DNA of 64,000 bases from Acidimicrobiaceae bacterium UBA7830 (lineage in GTDB: Bacteria > Actinomycetota > Acidimicrobiia > Acidimicrobiales > Ilumatobacteraceae), in the NCBI GenBank assembly GCA_002501485.1, contig DLTS01000036.1, forward strand, positions 16,359-80,358, in the 5' to 3' direction. The notes beneath the pieces are model-generated. The model had not been told where the DNA came from. It saw nothing but the letters and a program-made list of their open reading frames with translations, and ran no database searches. Made by a program: the position numbers and the translations under genes. Positions 1-9,088 of the stretch are shown in pieces (the first letter of the stretch is position 1; each line of letters opens with the position of its first letter).

Positions 1-130
1 GACTTCCGTCACCTTTGCGGACGCTGGGCCTCGAGGCGAAGGTATCGACCAAATTGATCTCGTCGCCACCGACCGCCGACGAGTCGGAGAACGTCACGAC
101 ATCGGCGGTGTCACCTGGGTGCTCGTCTAA
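1..130 (+). CDS. 3' end of an unidentified protein (partial)
   Basis: An open frame enters from the left edge at base 2 and stops with TAA at 128-130, giving 42 C-terminal residues that include GEGIDQIDLVATDRR and end in GVTWVLV. Codon use (many third-position C and G) matches the neighbours, which is the main reason to believe it. The ID-x-IDLV pattern followed by short hydrophobic strands resembles the C-terminal strand of endonuclease/exonuclease/phosphatase-type hydrolases, but 42 residues are too few for an assignment. It is convergent with the enoyl-CoA hydratase gene that follows, with an 18-base gap. Confidence 0.4.
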   Translation, partial: TSVTFADAGPRGEGIDQIDLVATDRRRVGERHDIGGVTWVLV

Positions 131-148
131 CAGCGAAAATTCTCAGCG

Positions 149-952
149 TTAACACTCCAGGAGGTCGTCAGCGGACTCGTTGACACTCCCCGACCAGACC
201 GCATCTCGGCGTTCGAAAAACGCAGTGACTCCTTCGACTGCATCGGGCATGCGAGCGATTGAACTAATCACGCGGCCCTCTCGGCTTAACATCTCGTCAA
301 CACCGGCTGTCACCCCTTGCCATAGCAATTGCTTCGATACCGCAAGTGCAACCGGCGAGGCGTTGCGGACCATGTCTGCACCGAGTGACATCGCTTCGGT
401 CAACACCTGGTCTGCAGGTACCGCCCGAGAAGCGAGCCCGAGTTCCGCTGCCTCCGCTCCCGACAGCATCCGACCTGTCAGCATCAACTCGGCGGCCTTC
501 GAGAATCCGATCACCCTCGGCAAAATGACATGTGATGCAAGCTCGGGCACCACACCCCGCCGAACCATGGCGTATTGAACCTTGGCGTCCTCTGCAACCA
601 ACCTGACATCGCAGAGCATCGAAAATGTGATGCCCACGCCCACTGCATGACCATTGACTGCCGCAATGACCGGCTTGCGAACTTGATACGGCCATAGACG
701 GGGCCGACCATCATCATCGGCTGAAACCGGAAGAAAACCGCTTTCGCCATCGCCAAGGTCGGCACCGGCGCAGAAGGCTTTCCCCGCTCCGGTAATGACG
801 ACAACAACAACCTCATCATCGCAGTCAGCCTCGCCAAGGCGGGCCTGCAACTCATCGCCGAGCTCGCCAGTCCACGCATTCATCTGATCGGGTCGATTCA
901 ACGTGATCTTTGCGATTCCGTCGGAAACCTCGTATAGCACTACATCATCCAT
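149..952 (-). CDS. Enoyl-CoA hydratase/isomerase family protein
   Basis: This is a 267-residue crotonase-fold protein, the usual length. Landmarks in order: NRPDQMNAW (19-27), the first oxyanion-hole segment AFCAGADL (59-66), the second glycine-rich segment NGHAVGVGITF (100-110), and RRGVVPE (131-137), whose Glu sits where hydratases carry a catalytic acid. Expected role: hydration or isomerisation of 2-enoyl-CoA in fatty-acid or related acyl-CoA degradation in the cytoplasm. The substrate cannot be read from sequence. The protein at 6557-7447 belongs to the same subfamily (RRGIVPE, same spacing). The gene is divergent from azlC with about 118 bases between; no strong ribosome site precedes the ATG. 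Confidence 0.88.
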   Translation of the reverse strand: MDDVVLYEVSDGIAKITLNRPDQMNAWTGELGDELQARLGEADCDDEVVVVVITGAGKAFCAGADLGDGESGFLPVSADDDGRPRLWPYQVRKPVIAAVNGHAVGVGITFSMLCDVRLVAEDAKVQYAMVRRGVVPELASHVILPRVIGFSKAAELMLTGRMLSGAEAAELGLASRAVPADQVLTEAMSLGADMVRNASPVALAVSKQLLWQGVTAGVDEMLSREGRVISSIARMPDAVEGVTAFFERRDAVWSGSVNESADDLLEC

Positions 953-1070
953 ACGACCGTTTTACAGACTGCGAACCTCGTCGATGAAGTCGAACCTTCC
1001 GTGCTCGCTGGAATTCGTCTGAGCAACCTCCGGCGCATGAGCACACCGACCCTTATGCAAAACTCGCAAG

Positions 1071-1757
1071 ATGTCCGGGACCTCCACGAGTGCTCGCCCC
1101 GAATGGGGAACCCTCATCGGTATCGGCCTCACGTTTTTTGCAATCGGCGTCACCGTCAACGTCCTCGTCTATGAACATGTCGGTTCAGCCGTGAAGACCA
1201 TCGCTGCAGCCGGCATCGTCTTGTCAGCAACGTCAGAGCTCGCGTATGTAGCCGTACGTGACGTCGGCGGGAGCGTGCTCGCCGCACTCATCGCTGGGTG
1301 GGTCGTCGCATCACGGTTTGGCCTGCTCGCAGCAAGCCTTGGCACCCGCATCCAGGTGGGTCATCTACAGCGGAGCTGCGCCGCTCTCAACTGCCTCGAT
1401 CCGAACGTCGGTGTCGCAATGCAACAGGCCACTCCGAAGGGAGTTATCACCGCCTTCTGGTGGGTCACCGGGGCGCTACATCTTGGCTGGTGGTGTGGCA
1501 CCTTCACCGGCGTCTTTCTTGGAAATATCATCGGTGATGCAAACCGGTTGGGTCTCGACGCAGTCTTCCCAGCACTGCTTCTTGCGATCATCGCCAACCT
1601 GTTGCGACAAAAGCCCGGTCTCATCGCTGCCCTCGTCGGCGGGGGGCTCTGTGCTGCGCTGCTTCCGATTGCGCCGGCGGGTACCCCCATCATTCTCAGC
1701 CTCACCGGAGCAGTCGTTGCCCTGAAGGTGCCAGAGCCAAAGGCGGCTCTCTCATGA
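1071..1757 (+). CDS. azlC: AzlC family branched-chain amino acid permease subunit
   Basis: A 228-residue, very hydrophobic protein with about six membrane segments. The pattern ATSELAYVAV near residue 52, AGWVVASRFGLLAASLG (about 75-91) and the tryptophan-rich ITAFWWVTGALHLGWWCG region match the AzlC family, the large subunit of a two-component exporter of branched-chain amino acids (and azaleucine in Bacillus). The next gene is the partner AzlD: its ATG lies in the ATGA that contains this gene's stop, so the two are probably translationally coupled. The substrate is inferred from the family. First gene of a + strand run through 4293. Confidence 0.85.
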   Translation: MSGTSTSARPEWGTLIGIGLTFFAIGVTVNVLVYEHVGSAVKTIAAAGIVLSATSELAYVAVRDVGGSVLAALIAGWVVASRFGLLAASLGTRIQVGHLQRSCAALNCLDPNVGVAMQQATPKGVITAFWWVTGALHLGWWCGTFTGVFLGNIIGDANRLGLDAVFPALLLAIIANLLRQKPGLIAALVGGGLCAALLPIAPAGTPIILSLTGAVVALKVPEPKAALS

Positions 1758-2053
1758 CGTGGACGATCATCATTTTGCTGGCCGTTGGTGTGGCGAGCCT
1801 CCGCCTTCTCGGCATGTACGGGGGCACCGCTCTCGTACGCAGAGTTCCGATGTTCGAACGGCTCGGATCGCTCATTCCAGCCGCAGTTGTCAGTGCAGTC
1901 ATTGCCCAACTCACATTCGCAAGCGGAAAATCTCTCACCATTGATGCACGAAGCGCAGGCGTAGCCGTTGCCGCTGTGCTCATCTGGCGACGAGCACCCA
2001 TCATCGTGGTGATCTTGGCGGCAGCCGCCACCACTGCGCTTCTTCGGCTCTGA
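1754..2053 (+). CDS. azlD: AzlD family branched-chain amino acid transport subunit
   Basis: A 99-residue protein with three or four hydrophobic segments; the motif LRLLGMYGGTALVRRVP near residues 17-33 followed by LGSLIPAAVVSAVIA is typical of AzlD. The start codon overlaps the azlC stop by four bases (ATGA). Together AzlC and AzlD form an inner-membrane exporter. Length is normal for the family, and the gene pair supports the call more than the sequence alone does. Confidence 0.85.
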   Translation: MTWTIIILLAVGVASLRLLGMYGGTALVRRVPMFERLGSLIPAAVVSAVIAQLTFASGKSLTIDARSAGVAVAAVLIWRRAPIIVVILAAAATTALLRL

Positions 2054-2087
2054 CCAACTTGACTCCACGTCAGATACCTTCATCTCC

Positions 2088-2564
2088 ATGCATAACTGGC
2101 GGCACCGACAATGGCTTACCGCCGTCGTCGGTGCCGTGGTGGTCGCTTTCGCCGTCGGTCTCCCCACCGATGTCATCCCAAACCCCCTATTTGGGCGCCC
2201 GGTTGACGTCACCTGGTGGAGTTACCCCAGCCTCGCCGTCACCTCACTGCTTGGAGGTTTGCTACTCGCAACATATGTCGCCAAACCGCAGCCCGTCACA
2301 CACGAAGGCCGAGGAATTGCGGGTGGCCTACTCGGCTTCTTCGCAATCGGCTGCCCGGTCTGCAACAAACTGGTGGTCATCGCTCTCGGTACCTCTGGGG
2401 CACTCGACTGGTTCGCCCCCACCCAACCGATTCTCGCCGTGTTATCGATGGTTCTGTTAGCGCTCGCGCTCCGCCAGCGACTCAACAGTGCAGACTCATG
2501 CGAGGTGCCAAACAGCGGAACGATGCCAGCAAATGAGCACGAAGCCGCGACAATAGAGACATGA
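2088..2564 (+). CDS. Four-helix membrane protein with a CPVC motif, function unknown
   Basis: A 158-residue protein with about four membrane helices: residues 10-28, 45-62, 75-98 and 105-128. The third helix carries a Cys-Pro-Val-Cys-Asn-Lys motif in the stretch IGCPVCNKLVVIALG, followed by a conserved-looking GALDWFAPTQP loop. A CPxC inside a helix suggests metal binding or a redox-active thiol pair, but I cannot name the family. It lies 34 bases after azlD, and its stop overlaps the menB start by four bases, so it is co-transcribed with a transporter and a menaquinone gene. The C-terminal 30 residues are polar and probably disordered. Confidence 0.75.
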   Translation: MHNWRHRQWLTAVVGAVVVAFAVGLPTDVIPNPLFGRPVDVTWWSYPSLAVTSLLGGLLLATYVAKPQPVTHEGRGIAGGLLGFFAIGCPVCNKLVVIALGTSGALDWFAPTQPILAVLSMVLLALALRQRLNSADSCEVPNSGTMPANEHEAATIET

Positions 2565-3475
2565 GCGCTCGCCCCGACACCTCAGAAATTTTCGATGCCT
2601 CCCAATGGGACGTTGTCCCCGGGTTTGACTTCACCGACATCACCTACCACTGCGCCCGTGACGTTGGATGCGTGCGCATCGCATTCGATCGACCAGACAT
2701 TCGCAACGCCTTCCGTCCACACACGGTCGACGAGTTGTATCGAGCGCTCGATCATGCCCGCATGTCAAGCGATGTTGGCTGCGTCATTCTTACCGGCAAT
2801 GGCCCCTCTCAAAAAGATGGGGGTTGGGCGTTTTGCTCGGGTGGCGATCAACGCATCCGTGGTCGAGACGGCTACCGCTATGCCGATGGTGAGACTGCGG
2901 ATTCAGTCGACCCTGGGCGATCGGGTCGCCTTCACATTCTTGAGGTGCAACGGCTCATTAGGTTCATGCCGAAGGTCGTGATGTGTGTTGTCCCCGGCTG
3001 GGCTGCAGGTGGCGGACACAGCCTTCACGTGGTGTGTGACCTCACCATTGCGAGTCGCGAACACGCAAAATTCAAACAAACAGATGCCGACGTGGCGTCC
3101 TTCGATGCAGGGTACGGTTCGGCCTACCTTGCGAAGATGGTCGGACAGAAATTTGCTCGAGAGATTTTCTTCCTCGGCTCAGAGTATTCGGCTGAAGACA
3201 TGCACCGGATGGGCGCAGTAAACGCCGTTACTGATCACGCCGAACTTGAACGCACCGCTCTCGAATGGGCCCGAACCATTTGCGGTAAGAGCCCGACCGC
3301 TCAGCGCATGTTGAAGTTTGCGTTCAACCTTGTCGACGACGGCATCGTGGGTCAACAAGTCTTTGCCGGCGAGGCCACCCGACTTGCCTACGGAACAGAC
3401 GAGGGCGCCGAAGGTCGTGACTCGTTTCTCGAGAAGCGTGATCCTGACTGGTCGCCCTTCCCCTATCACTTCTGA
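2561..3475 (+). CDS. menB: 1,4-dihydroxy-2-naphthoyl-CoA synthase
   Basis: A 304-residue crotonase-fold enzyme that closes the second ring of the naphthoquinone in menaquinone synthesis, converting o-succinylbenzoyl-CoA to DHNA-CoA. Diagnostic segments are GGWAFCSGGDQRIRG (87-101), PGWAAGGGHSLHVVCD (145-160), FKQTDADVASFDAGYGSAYL (171-190) and a C terminus with LAYGTDEGAEGRDSFLEKR and SPFPYHF. DADV and the AYGTDE tyrosine match the mycobacterial, Asp-dependent MenB type rather than the bicarbonate-dependent type. The start overlaps the preceding stop (ATGA). No other men gene lies in this window. Confidence 0.95.
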   Translation: MSARPDTSEIFDASQWDVVPGFDFTDITYHCARDVGCVRIAFDRPDIRNAFRPHTVDELYRALDHARMSSDVGCVILTGNGPSQKDGGWAFCSGGDQRIRGRDGYRYADGETADSVDPGRSGRLHILEVQRLIRFMPKVVMCVVPGWAAGGGHSLHVVCDLTIASREHAKFKQTDADVASFDAGYGSAYLAKMVGQKFAREIFFLGSEYSAEDMHRMGAVNAVTDHAELERTALEWARTICGKSPTAQRMLKFAFNLVDDGIVGQQVFAGEATRLAYGTDEGAEGRDSFLEKRDPDWSPFPYHF

Positions 3476-3489
3476 TACCGACTTCTGAC

Positions 3490-4293
3490 ATGCCATTCGT
3501 CAATATCGAGTCGGTTGACGACGAGCGACTCGCTCTATTTCGACTGCGAGAGCGAGGACTCACCACGCGAGCCGACAAGCGCGACGACCATGGATCTGGC
3601 CTCTTTCTCGCCGAAGGCGATCTCGTTGTCGAACGAGCATTGCGAGCCGGCTGCACACCAGTCGCTGCTCTCGCTGACGAGCAACGAGTGCCTCCCATCG
3701 CTCATGACCTGGGCATTGACGTTTTCATCGGAGGTGGGGACATTCGCCAGCTCGTCACCGGACTCGGCATGCCTCACCCCATCGTTGCGATTTTTGAGCG
3801 GCCACCGAGACCGAGCGCTATTTCACTGCTCGCTCGAACCCACCGTCTCGTGATTGTTGAACAGGTTGACAACCCAGCGAACATCGGCGGAATTGTGAGA
3901 AACGCTGCTGGACTCGGTTGGGACGGCTTGCTGCTTGACCGAGAGAGCGGAGATCCGCTGTCTCGGCGATCGCTTCGCGTTGCGATGGGAACCACATTCG
4001 AGCTGCCTCACGCACGCACAGCAGATCTTGACGGCCTCCTCGAAGCCGAAGCCCTCGATGGTCGACGCGACCTCATTGCACTCACACCTGATGAGACCGC
4101 CGCTCCAATCGATCGTGTGGCCGCAGAGCTCGACCCCAACCGTCCACGAGCAGTACTCGTCGGATCTGAGCGCGCAGGACTCCAACCGACGACTATGGCT
4201 CGCTGCGTCGCTGCCCGTATCCCCATGTCGCCGAACGTTGATTCTTTAAATGCGGCTGCGGCCTCAGCAATCGCCTGTTTTGCGTTGAGATAA
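3490..4293 (+). CDS. TrmH/SpoU family RNA 2'-O-methyltransferase
   Basis: A 267-residue SPOUT enzyme that transfers methyl from S-adenosylmethionine to a ribose 2'-OH. All three family motifs are present: motif 1 EQVDNPANIGGIVRNA (124-139, with the catalytic Asn/Arg), motif 2 VLVGSERAGL (222-231) and motif 3 RIPMSPNVDSLNAAAASAI (243-261). An N-terminal substrate-binding-like domain (residues 1-105) precedes the knot. It could modify 23S rRNA or a tRNA; sequence alone does not decide which. It starts 14 bases after menB and ends the + strand run. Confidence 0.9.
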   Translation: MPFVNIESVDDERLALFRLRERGLTTRADKRDDHGSGLFLAEGDLVVERALRAGCTPVAALADEQRVPPIAHDLGIDVFIGGGDIRQLVTGLGMPHPIVAIFERPPRPSAISLLARTHRLVIVEQVDNPANIGGIVRNAAGLGWDGLLLDRESGDPLSRRSLRVAMGTTFELPHARTADLDGLLEAEALDGRRDLIALTPDETAAPIDRVAAELDPNRPRAVLVGSERAGLQPTTMARCVAARIPMSPNVDSLNAAAASAIACFALR

Positions 4294-4304
4294 CAAACCC
4301 AGTT

Positions 4305-4323
4305 AGCAGCACAATTCGCTGCT
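4305..4323. terminator. Weak hairpin between convergent genes
   Basis: In the 38-base gap between the converging methyltransferase and ABC permease genes there is an inverted repeat AGCAGC / GCTGCT with a 7-base loop. It has no clear T-run on either side, so it could be a modest two-way terminator or chance. Confidence 0.3.
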
Positions 4324-4331
4324 GCACGACG

Positions 4332-5171
4332 TCACCCCGATTGGTGGGCCACCCGTCGCCGTCGAGTGCTTCCGCCAGGGGCTGCATTCCAGCGAAAGGT
4401 CCGAACCGCACAAGCGAAACCGGCAACCCCCCAGAGCACGATGACGCCGAGTGCACCCCACTGAGGAACCGTCGTCGGGTCAGTTGGATGCAACGGGGCT
4501 TGCACCGCATCGACGAAAGGTCGAAGTGGCAACAGGTTTGCAGCAATGTCGAGAGCTATCGGCGGAGACTCCGTCGGAATGAATACATTCGAAATGAGCG
4601 CCATCGGCAACACGATTGCGTTCGCGACCCCTGATGCGGCACTTGCCGTCGGCACTAACGCCGCAACCGCCATGCCCATCGCCGCAAATGCAGTAGTCGC
4701 AACCACAACGGTGACCACAAGAGCAGGAATTGAACTCAACGGCACCGACACTCCGTAGAGCGCAACACCGACCGCTAGCATGACCACCACACTCGCTACT
4801 GCAATGACCACGGCAGCAAGAACATGCCCGCCGACGAACACCCACACGGGCAGCGGCGTCGACCTCCAACGCTGCAACACACCTTCTTCACGCCGAATCG
4901 GAACCATATTCGCAAGGTTGGTGAACGTTGCCGACACGGCTGTAAACGCGGCGATCGCAACACACACAAACGCATCAACCGGCCATTCGCCATTCGGGTC
5001 ACGAATCAGACGATCACTCGAGGTGGCGTTGATGATAAATAACACCACAAATGGGAGGGCGATCGTGAAAAAGACAGCGACCGGAACTCGCACAAACAGG
5101 CGCAACTGGTGACCCGCTTGCCGAATGAGCAACGGAAGAGATGGCGGAAATTGACGGGCTTCAGTCATCGC
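4332..5171 (-). CDS. ABC-2 type transporter permease
   Basis: A roughly 279-residue membrane protein with about six helices, typical of the ABC-2 exporter permeases that pair with DrrA-like ATPases. The start chosen is the ATG at 5171 (MTEARQFPPSLPL), which shares an 11-base ATG...TGA overlap with the end of the ATPase gene; the longer frame beginning at 5195 would overlap it by 35 bases. The N-terminal amphipathic stretch and the loop with RREEGVLQRWRSTPLPVW are characteristic. The exported substrate is unknown; drugs, lipids or glycoconjugates are all possible. Confidence 0.88.
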   Translation of the reverse strand, partial: AMTEARQFPPSLPLLIRQAGHQLRLFVRVPVAVFFTIALPFVVLFIINATSSDRLIRDPNGEWPVDAFVCVAIAAFTAVSATFTNLANMVPIRREEGVLQRWRSTPLPVWVFVGGHVLAAVVIAVASVVVMLAVGVALYGVSVPLSSIPALVVTVVVATTAFAAMGMAVAALVPTASAASGVANAIVLPMALISNVFIPTESPPIALDIAANLLPLRPFVDAVQAPLHPTDPTTVPQWGALGVIVLWGVAGFACAVRTFRWNAAPGGSTRRRRVAHQSG

Positions 5172-6129
5172 CGCCCTCTCGATCGATGCCGGCATTCAAC
5201 TCAAGAAAGACCTGCTCGAGAGAAGGGTGCTCAATCGACCACTCGCTGAGATCAGTACCCGTCGATAGCGCCCATCTGGTGATTCGCTCCAACACCTTTG
5301 TGGTTTCCTCAGTCGTGATGAGTAGTCGCGCGCCCTGCCACGCCAGCGTCGACGAGATTCCATCCAGCACAGCCGCAACCGACGCCTCAACATCAGACGA
5401 CGAACCGGCACCCGCGATCTCGACCGACATGACACTGCGTCCGTGCACCTGTTGCAGTTCTCGAGGAGGGCCCTCGACCAACATCTCACCACGTGAGATC
5501 ACACCAACTTGGTCGGCAAGAAACTCGGCTTCTTCAAGGTAATGCGTGGTGAGCAGAATGGTCGTTCCATCAGCATGCAAACTCCGAATGAGTTCCCACG
5601 CATTCCTTCGGGCAGATGGGTCAAAGCCGGTCGTCGGCTCATCGAGAAACAACACCCGTGGGCGACCAATCACCGCCACCGCAAGGTCGAGACGGCGACG
5701 CTGACCTCCAGACAATGATCCCACGCGCTGATCAACAAAGTCGCCCAAACCGACCCGTTCAACGACGTCAGATAGGGAATAAGGGTTTCGATACACCGCG
5801 CCAAACAGCGTCAATGCTTCACGTGGTGTGATCTCAGATTCGATTCCGCTGGTTTGTAGAACGATGCCGATCTGATCACGTAACTCCCTCCGACGAGGCC
5901 CGCCGGCAGACGGGTCAATGCCAAGAACCTCAACTTGACCACCAACTCTGCTGCGGTGGCCTTCGAGCACCTCGACCGTTGATGTCTTTCCGGCACCATT
6001 CTCACCGAGCAGTGCGTAGACCTCCCCCTCAGCAATGGAGAGATCAAGGCCGTTTACCGCACGGATCGTGCCTTGTGATGACGTGTACTCGACAACAAGG
6101 TCATTTACTTTCATCACCGGCGACGTCAT
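5161..6129 (-). CDS. ABC transporter ATP-binding protein (DrrA/CcmA-like)
   Basis: A 322-residue ATPase with Walker A GENGAGKT (42-49), ABC signature LSGGQRRRLDLA (139-150), Walker B VLFLDEPTTGFD (159-170) and the switch His in LLTTHYLEEAE (His196). Residues 225-322 form the extra C-terminal domain of the drug/lipid-exporter class. It energises the permease encoded immediately downstream. Its ATG overlaps the stop of the hemoglobin gene by four bases, so globin, ATPase and permease appear to form one translationally coupled unit. Confidence 0.92.
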   Translation of the reverse strand: MTSPVMKVNDLVVEYTSSQGTIRAVNGLDLSIAEGEVYALLGENGAGKTSTVEVLEGHRSRVGGQVEVLGIDPSAGGPRRRELRDQIGIVLQTSGIESEITPREALTLFGAVYRNPYSLSDVVERVGLGDFVDQRVGSLSGGQRRRLDLAVAVIGRPRVLFLDEPTTGFDPSARRNAWELIRSLHADGTTILLTTHYLEEAEFLADQVGVISRGEMLVEGPPRELQQVHGRSVMSVEIAGAGSSSDVEASVAAVLDGISSTLAWQGARLLITTEETTKVLERITRWALSTGTDLSEWSIEHPSLEQVFLELNAGIDREGGDD

Positions 6130-6536
6130 GGCCGCAGTCCGAGCGGCTGATCGTTACGAAGGTGATCAGCAGCCGGAACGAAATAGTCAAGAAGTTCCTT
6201 CGCGAGATCGGCGCCACCATTGCGGCCATCGCACACCTTCTCGACGGCTGACGCCATGTGCATGAGCCAATGATCACGTTCTTTCTCGCCGACGACAAAC
6301 GGGAGGTGGCGCATGCGCAATCTTGGGTGTCCACGCTGCTCCATATAGGTGTGCGGGCCTCCCCAGTACTGGATCAGGAATAACGCAAGTCGGTCTTTTG
6401 CCGGCTCAAAATCTGGATACTCCGGGTACAGCGGTGCAAGGAGGGCATCGGTTGCGATGCCGTCGTAGAACGCAGCGACAAGCTCACGAAAGAACTCCTC
6501 GCCGCCGACGCGCTCATAGAGCGGTTCTTCATTCAC
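6126..6536 (-). CDS. glbO: Group II truncated hemoglobin
   Basis: A 136-residue 2-on-2 globin. The stretch QYWGGPHTYMEQRGHPRL (56-73) followed by MRH, with proximal heme ligand His77, and Trp90 (RDHW) in the distal pocket match mycobacterial trHbO closely; the Tyr in LYPEYPD corresponds to the CD1 tyrosine. Such proteins bind O2 with high affinity and are linked to oxygen and peroxide/NO chemistry near the membrane. It leads an ATGA-coupled set with an ABC exporter, which is not its usual neighbour. Cytoplasmic, no signal peptide. Confidence 0.93.
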   Translation of the reverse strand: MNEEPLYERVGGEEFFRELVAAFYDGIATDALLAPLYPEYPDFEPAKDRLALFLIQYWGGPHTYMEQRGHPRLRMRHLPFVVGEKERDHWLMHMASAVEKVCDGRNGGADLAKELLDYFVPAADHLRNDQPLGLRP

Positions 6537-6556
6537 AGAGACAGCCTACGCAACGA

Positions 6557-7447
6557 TTACGAGTCGTAGGTGGGGTCGTCCCAGTCAGAAAAGATCGTTC
6601 CCAGACCATCAGACACCTTGTCGGGGAACTGCGGCGCTCGTTTCTCGAAGAACGAATTAATGCCCTCTTTGACATCTTCAGAGCGACCACGCTCCAAAAT
6701 GCCACGGCTATCAACCTTGTGTGCTGCCATTGGGTGATCTGCTCCAAGCATTCTCCACATCATCTTCCGGGCGACCGCAATCGAGACCGCTGATGATGAT
6801 TCCGTCAATCTGCGAGCGAGAGCGTAGGCGGCGGGCAGCAGATCGTCAGTCGCATAGACCGATCGAACGAGACCGCCTGCCATCGCCTCTTCGGCGGGGA
6901 ACACCTCACCCGATGCCACCCACTCCATGGCTTGGCTGATACCCACCAATCGCGGAAGGAACCAACTCGATGCTGCTTCTGGAACAATGCCGCGTCGTGA
7001 GAAAACAAAACCGAACTTTGCTGCATTTGATGCAAGCCGAATATCCATCGGAAGTGTCATCGTGACACCGACACCGACAGCAGCACCGTTGATCGCGCCG
7101 ATGACAGGCTTTTTTGAGTCGTAGATTCTGAGGCTTACGGTTCCCCCACCATCACGAGGCACACCATTGCGCCCCATAATGTCTGAGCCGCCACGAGAGA
7201 AGGTGCCTTCGCCCGATGACAGATCGGCCCCAGCACAAAATGCTCGACCACGTCCTGTAAAGATCACCGCCCGAACGTCATCATCAGCATCGGTGTGATC
7301 AAGAGCATCGATGATCTCGTAACGCATGAGTTCAGTAAACGCGTTCATCTTGTCGGGCCGATTCATCCAGATCGTCGCAATACCATCGGCAATCTCGAGT
7401 TCGATGTGTTCGTAGGTGGATGGGTCAAGGTCGGTAGGTGCAGCCAT
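6557..7447 (-). CDS. Enoyl-CoA hydratase/isomerase family protein
   Basis: A 296-residue crotonase-fold protein: NRPDKMNAF (29-37), AFCAGADL (69-76), NGAAVGVGVTM (120-130), RRGIVPE (151-157). It is about 30 residues longer than the usual hydratase because of insertions around residues 77-105 (a Gly-rich SSGEGTFSRGGSD segment). It shares the RRG-x-VPE and VGVG-x-T signatures with the protein at 149-952, so the two are probably paralogs acting on similar acyl-CoAs. It sits upstream of the globin gene with 20 bases between and may head that unit. Confidence 0.88.
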   Translation of the reverse strand: MAAPTDLDPSTYEHIELEIADGIATIWMNRPDKMNAFTELMRYEIIDALDHTDADDDVRAVIFTGRGRAFCAGADLSSGEGTFSRGGSDIMGRNGVPRDGGGTVSLRIYDSKKPVIGAINGAAVGVGVTMTLPMDIRLASNAAKFGFVFSRRGIVPEAASSWFLPRLVGISQAMEWVASGEVFPAEEAMAGGLVRSVYATDDLLPAAYALARRLTESSSAVSIAVARKMMWRMLGADHPMAAHKVDSRGILERGRSEDVKEGINSFFEKRAPQFPDKVSDGLGTIFSDWDDPTYDS

Positions 7448-7468
7448 CCCTACATCATGGCCTGAAGG

Positions 7469-8374
7469 TCACACATCAAGGAATTTGGAGGCAGCAGTTC
7501 CGGAACCAATTGTTCCGATAAGCGCGCCGAACAGCACAACGATTAGACCGACACGCCATTCGTACCCGTCGACCACGACCAGAGCCGTCATGCCCGAATT
7601 AGCGGGGAATGCCTCCACCCCTGCCGTCCAGCGTCCATTAATGAACCACATTGCAACCGACGCAACCGCTCCTCCAGTGACGCCCTGCAATAGCCCTTCG
7701 AGCATGAACGGAAGCCTGATGAACCAGTCGGTCGCGCCAACGAGCTTCATCACCTCAATCTCTCGACGCCGAGCAAACATCGCTGTTCTGATCGTGTTCC
7801 AAATCAGCAGCGATGCTGCAACCATCAACGCAATCCACAGACCCGTCGTATACGTCGACACAAAGCCCTGCAGTTTTGAAATGAGATCGAGTTGCTCTTC
7901 TGCAAGCTGCACCGAATACACGTTCGGTAACTCGAGATAACGGTCACGCAGACCCCGCAAAATGTCGACTTGCGTTGCATCGAGCGGAACGACTTTGTAC
8001 TGAGTCGGAATGTTGAGTTCAGTGAGCTGTGACCTCGTCACCGGGTCACCGGCAAAGAGACGATCAGCATCAGAGAGCGAACACGCAACATCGCAATATG
8101 ACCACGATTCGATCGTGACACCCTGCTGTTGACCCAGCGCGCCCTCAATAACGAGGCGCTGCTCTTCACCTGCACCCGAATTCACATAGACGATCATCTC
8201 GACCCCGCCCTCCCACTGGGACAGCAAATTGTCGAAGCCATGTTGAATGATAAGGGTCAGCCCGAAAATGAGCAGCGACACTGCAGCGGTGATGACCGAA
8301 GCAACAGAAAGAGTTGGATTACGACGAATGCTCTCACCGGTTTCACGGAACATGTACCTGAGGCGCGACATCAC
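7469..8374 (-). CDS. ftsX: Cell division protein FtsX (ABC permease-like)
   Basis: A 301-residue membrane protein with the FtsX layout: one helix at about residues 21-43, a large extracellular domain (about 45-170, containing a SYCDVACS stretch with two Cys), and three further helices near 178-200, 225-248 and 272-295. The conserved intracellular segment [20 protein letters not shown] follows the second helix. FtsEX controls peptidoglycan hydrolases at the septum. Its start overlaps the end of ftsE by four bases. Confidence 0.93.
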   Translation of the reverse strand: MMSRLRYMFRETGESIRRNPTLSVASVITAAVSLLIFGLTLIIQHGFDNLLSQWEGGVEMIVYVNSGAGEEQRLVIEGALGQQQGVTIESWSYCDVACSLSDADRLFAGDPVTRSQLTELNIPTQYKVVPLDATQVDILRGLRDRYLELPNVYSVQLAEEQLDLISKLQGFVSTYTTGLWIALMVAASLLIWNTIRTAMFARRREIEVMKLVGATDWFIRLPFMLEGLLQGVTGGAVASVAMWFINGRWTAGVEAFPANSGMTALVVVDGYEWRVGLIVVLFGALIGTIGSGTAASKFLDV

Positions 8375-9048
8375 TGGTACACACCTCGCTCTTGGTCACG
8401 AACAATCACTCCTCGATCAAGTTGCACAACGCGCCGACGCATCGCATCGACAATCCGACGATCGTGAGTAGCCATCACGACCGTCGTGCCCGTGCCATTG
8501 ATCCGGTCGAGCAACCGCATGATGCCCTCACCAGTACTGGGGTCAAGGTTCCCGGTTGGTTCGTCGGCCACGAGAATGAGCGGGCGATTGACAAACGCCC
8601 GCGCGATCGACACACGTTGCTGCTCACCACCGGATAACTGGTGGGGAAAACGATCTTCCTTTCCCGACAATCCCACCAGGTCGATGACGGCAGGCACCTG
8701 CTGAGAGATCACATGCTGTGGTTTCCCAATGACTTCGAGAGCGAAGGCAATGTTTTCGAACACCGTCTTATTGAGGAGCAGTTTGTAGTCCTGGAAGACA
8801 TTTCCGATGTTTCGGCGAAGTTGGGGAATGCGGTTGGCAGGCATGTCGACAATGTCACGACCTGCGACCCAGACCGAGCCCTCCTCCGGACGCTCCTGAC
8901 GGTTAATCAACCGCAAGAGGGTGCTTTTCCCTGAACCTGACGGGCCCACCAGAAAGACAAATTCGCCCTTCGGCACCTCGAAACTCACGTCGTCAAGAGC
9001 GACTACCTCGGACGAGTAGCGCTTCGTGACATTTTCGAGCCGAATCAT
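8371..9048 (-). CDS. ftsE: Cell division ATP-binding protein FtsE
   Basis: A 225-residue ABC ATPase: Walker A GPSGSGKS (35-42), signature [13 protein letters not shown] (138-150), Walker [14 protein letters not shown]. The start is set at the ATG at 9048 ([11 protein letters not shown]), giving the standard FtsE length; the frame stays open upstream to 9186 but would overlap the end of prfB. FtsE powers FtsX. The order prfB-ftsE-ftsX is the common actinobacterial order, but smpB, which often follows, is about 44 kb away here. Confidence 0.94.
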   Translation of the reverse strand: MIRLENVTKRYSSEVVALDDVSFEVPKGEFVFLVGPSGSGKSTLLRLINRQERPEEGSVWVAGRDIVDMPANRIPQLRRNIGNVFQDYKLLLNKTVFENIAFALEVIGKPQHVISQQVPAVIDLVGLSGKEDRFPHQLSGGEQQRVSIARAFVNRPLILVADEPTGNLDPSTGEGIMRLLDRINGTGTTVVMATHDRRIVDAMRRRVVQLDRGVIVRDQERGVYQ

Positions 9049-9088
9049 GACAACATTGAGGGTAGTTCGCCATTCAGTTACGAATGGT

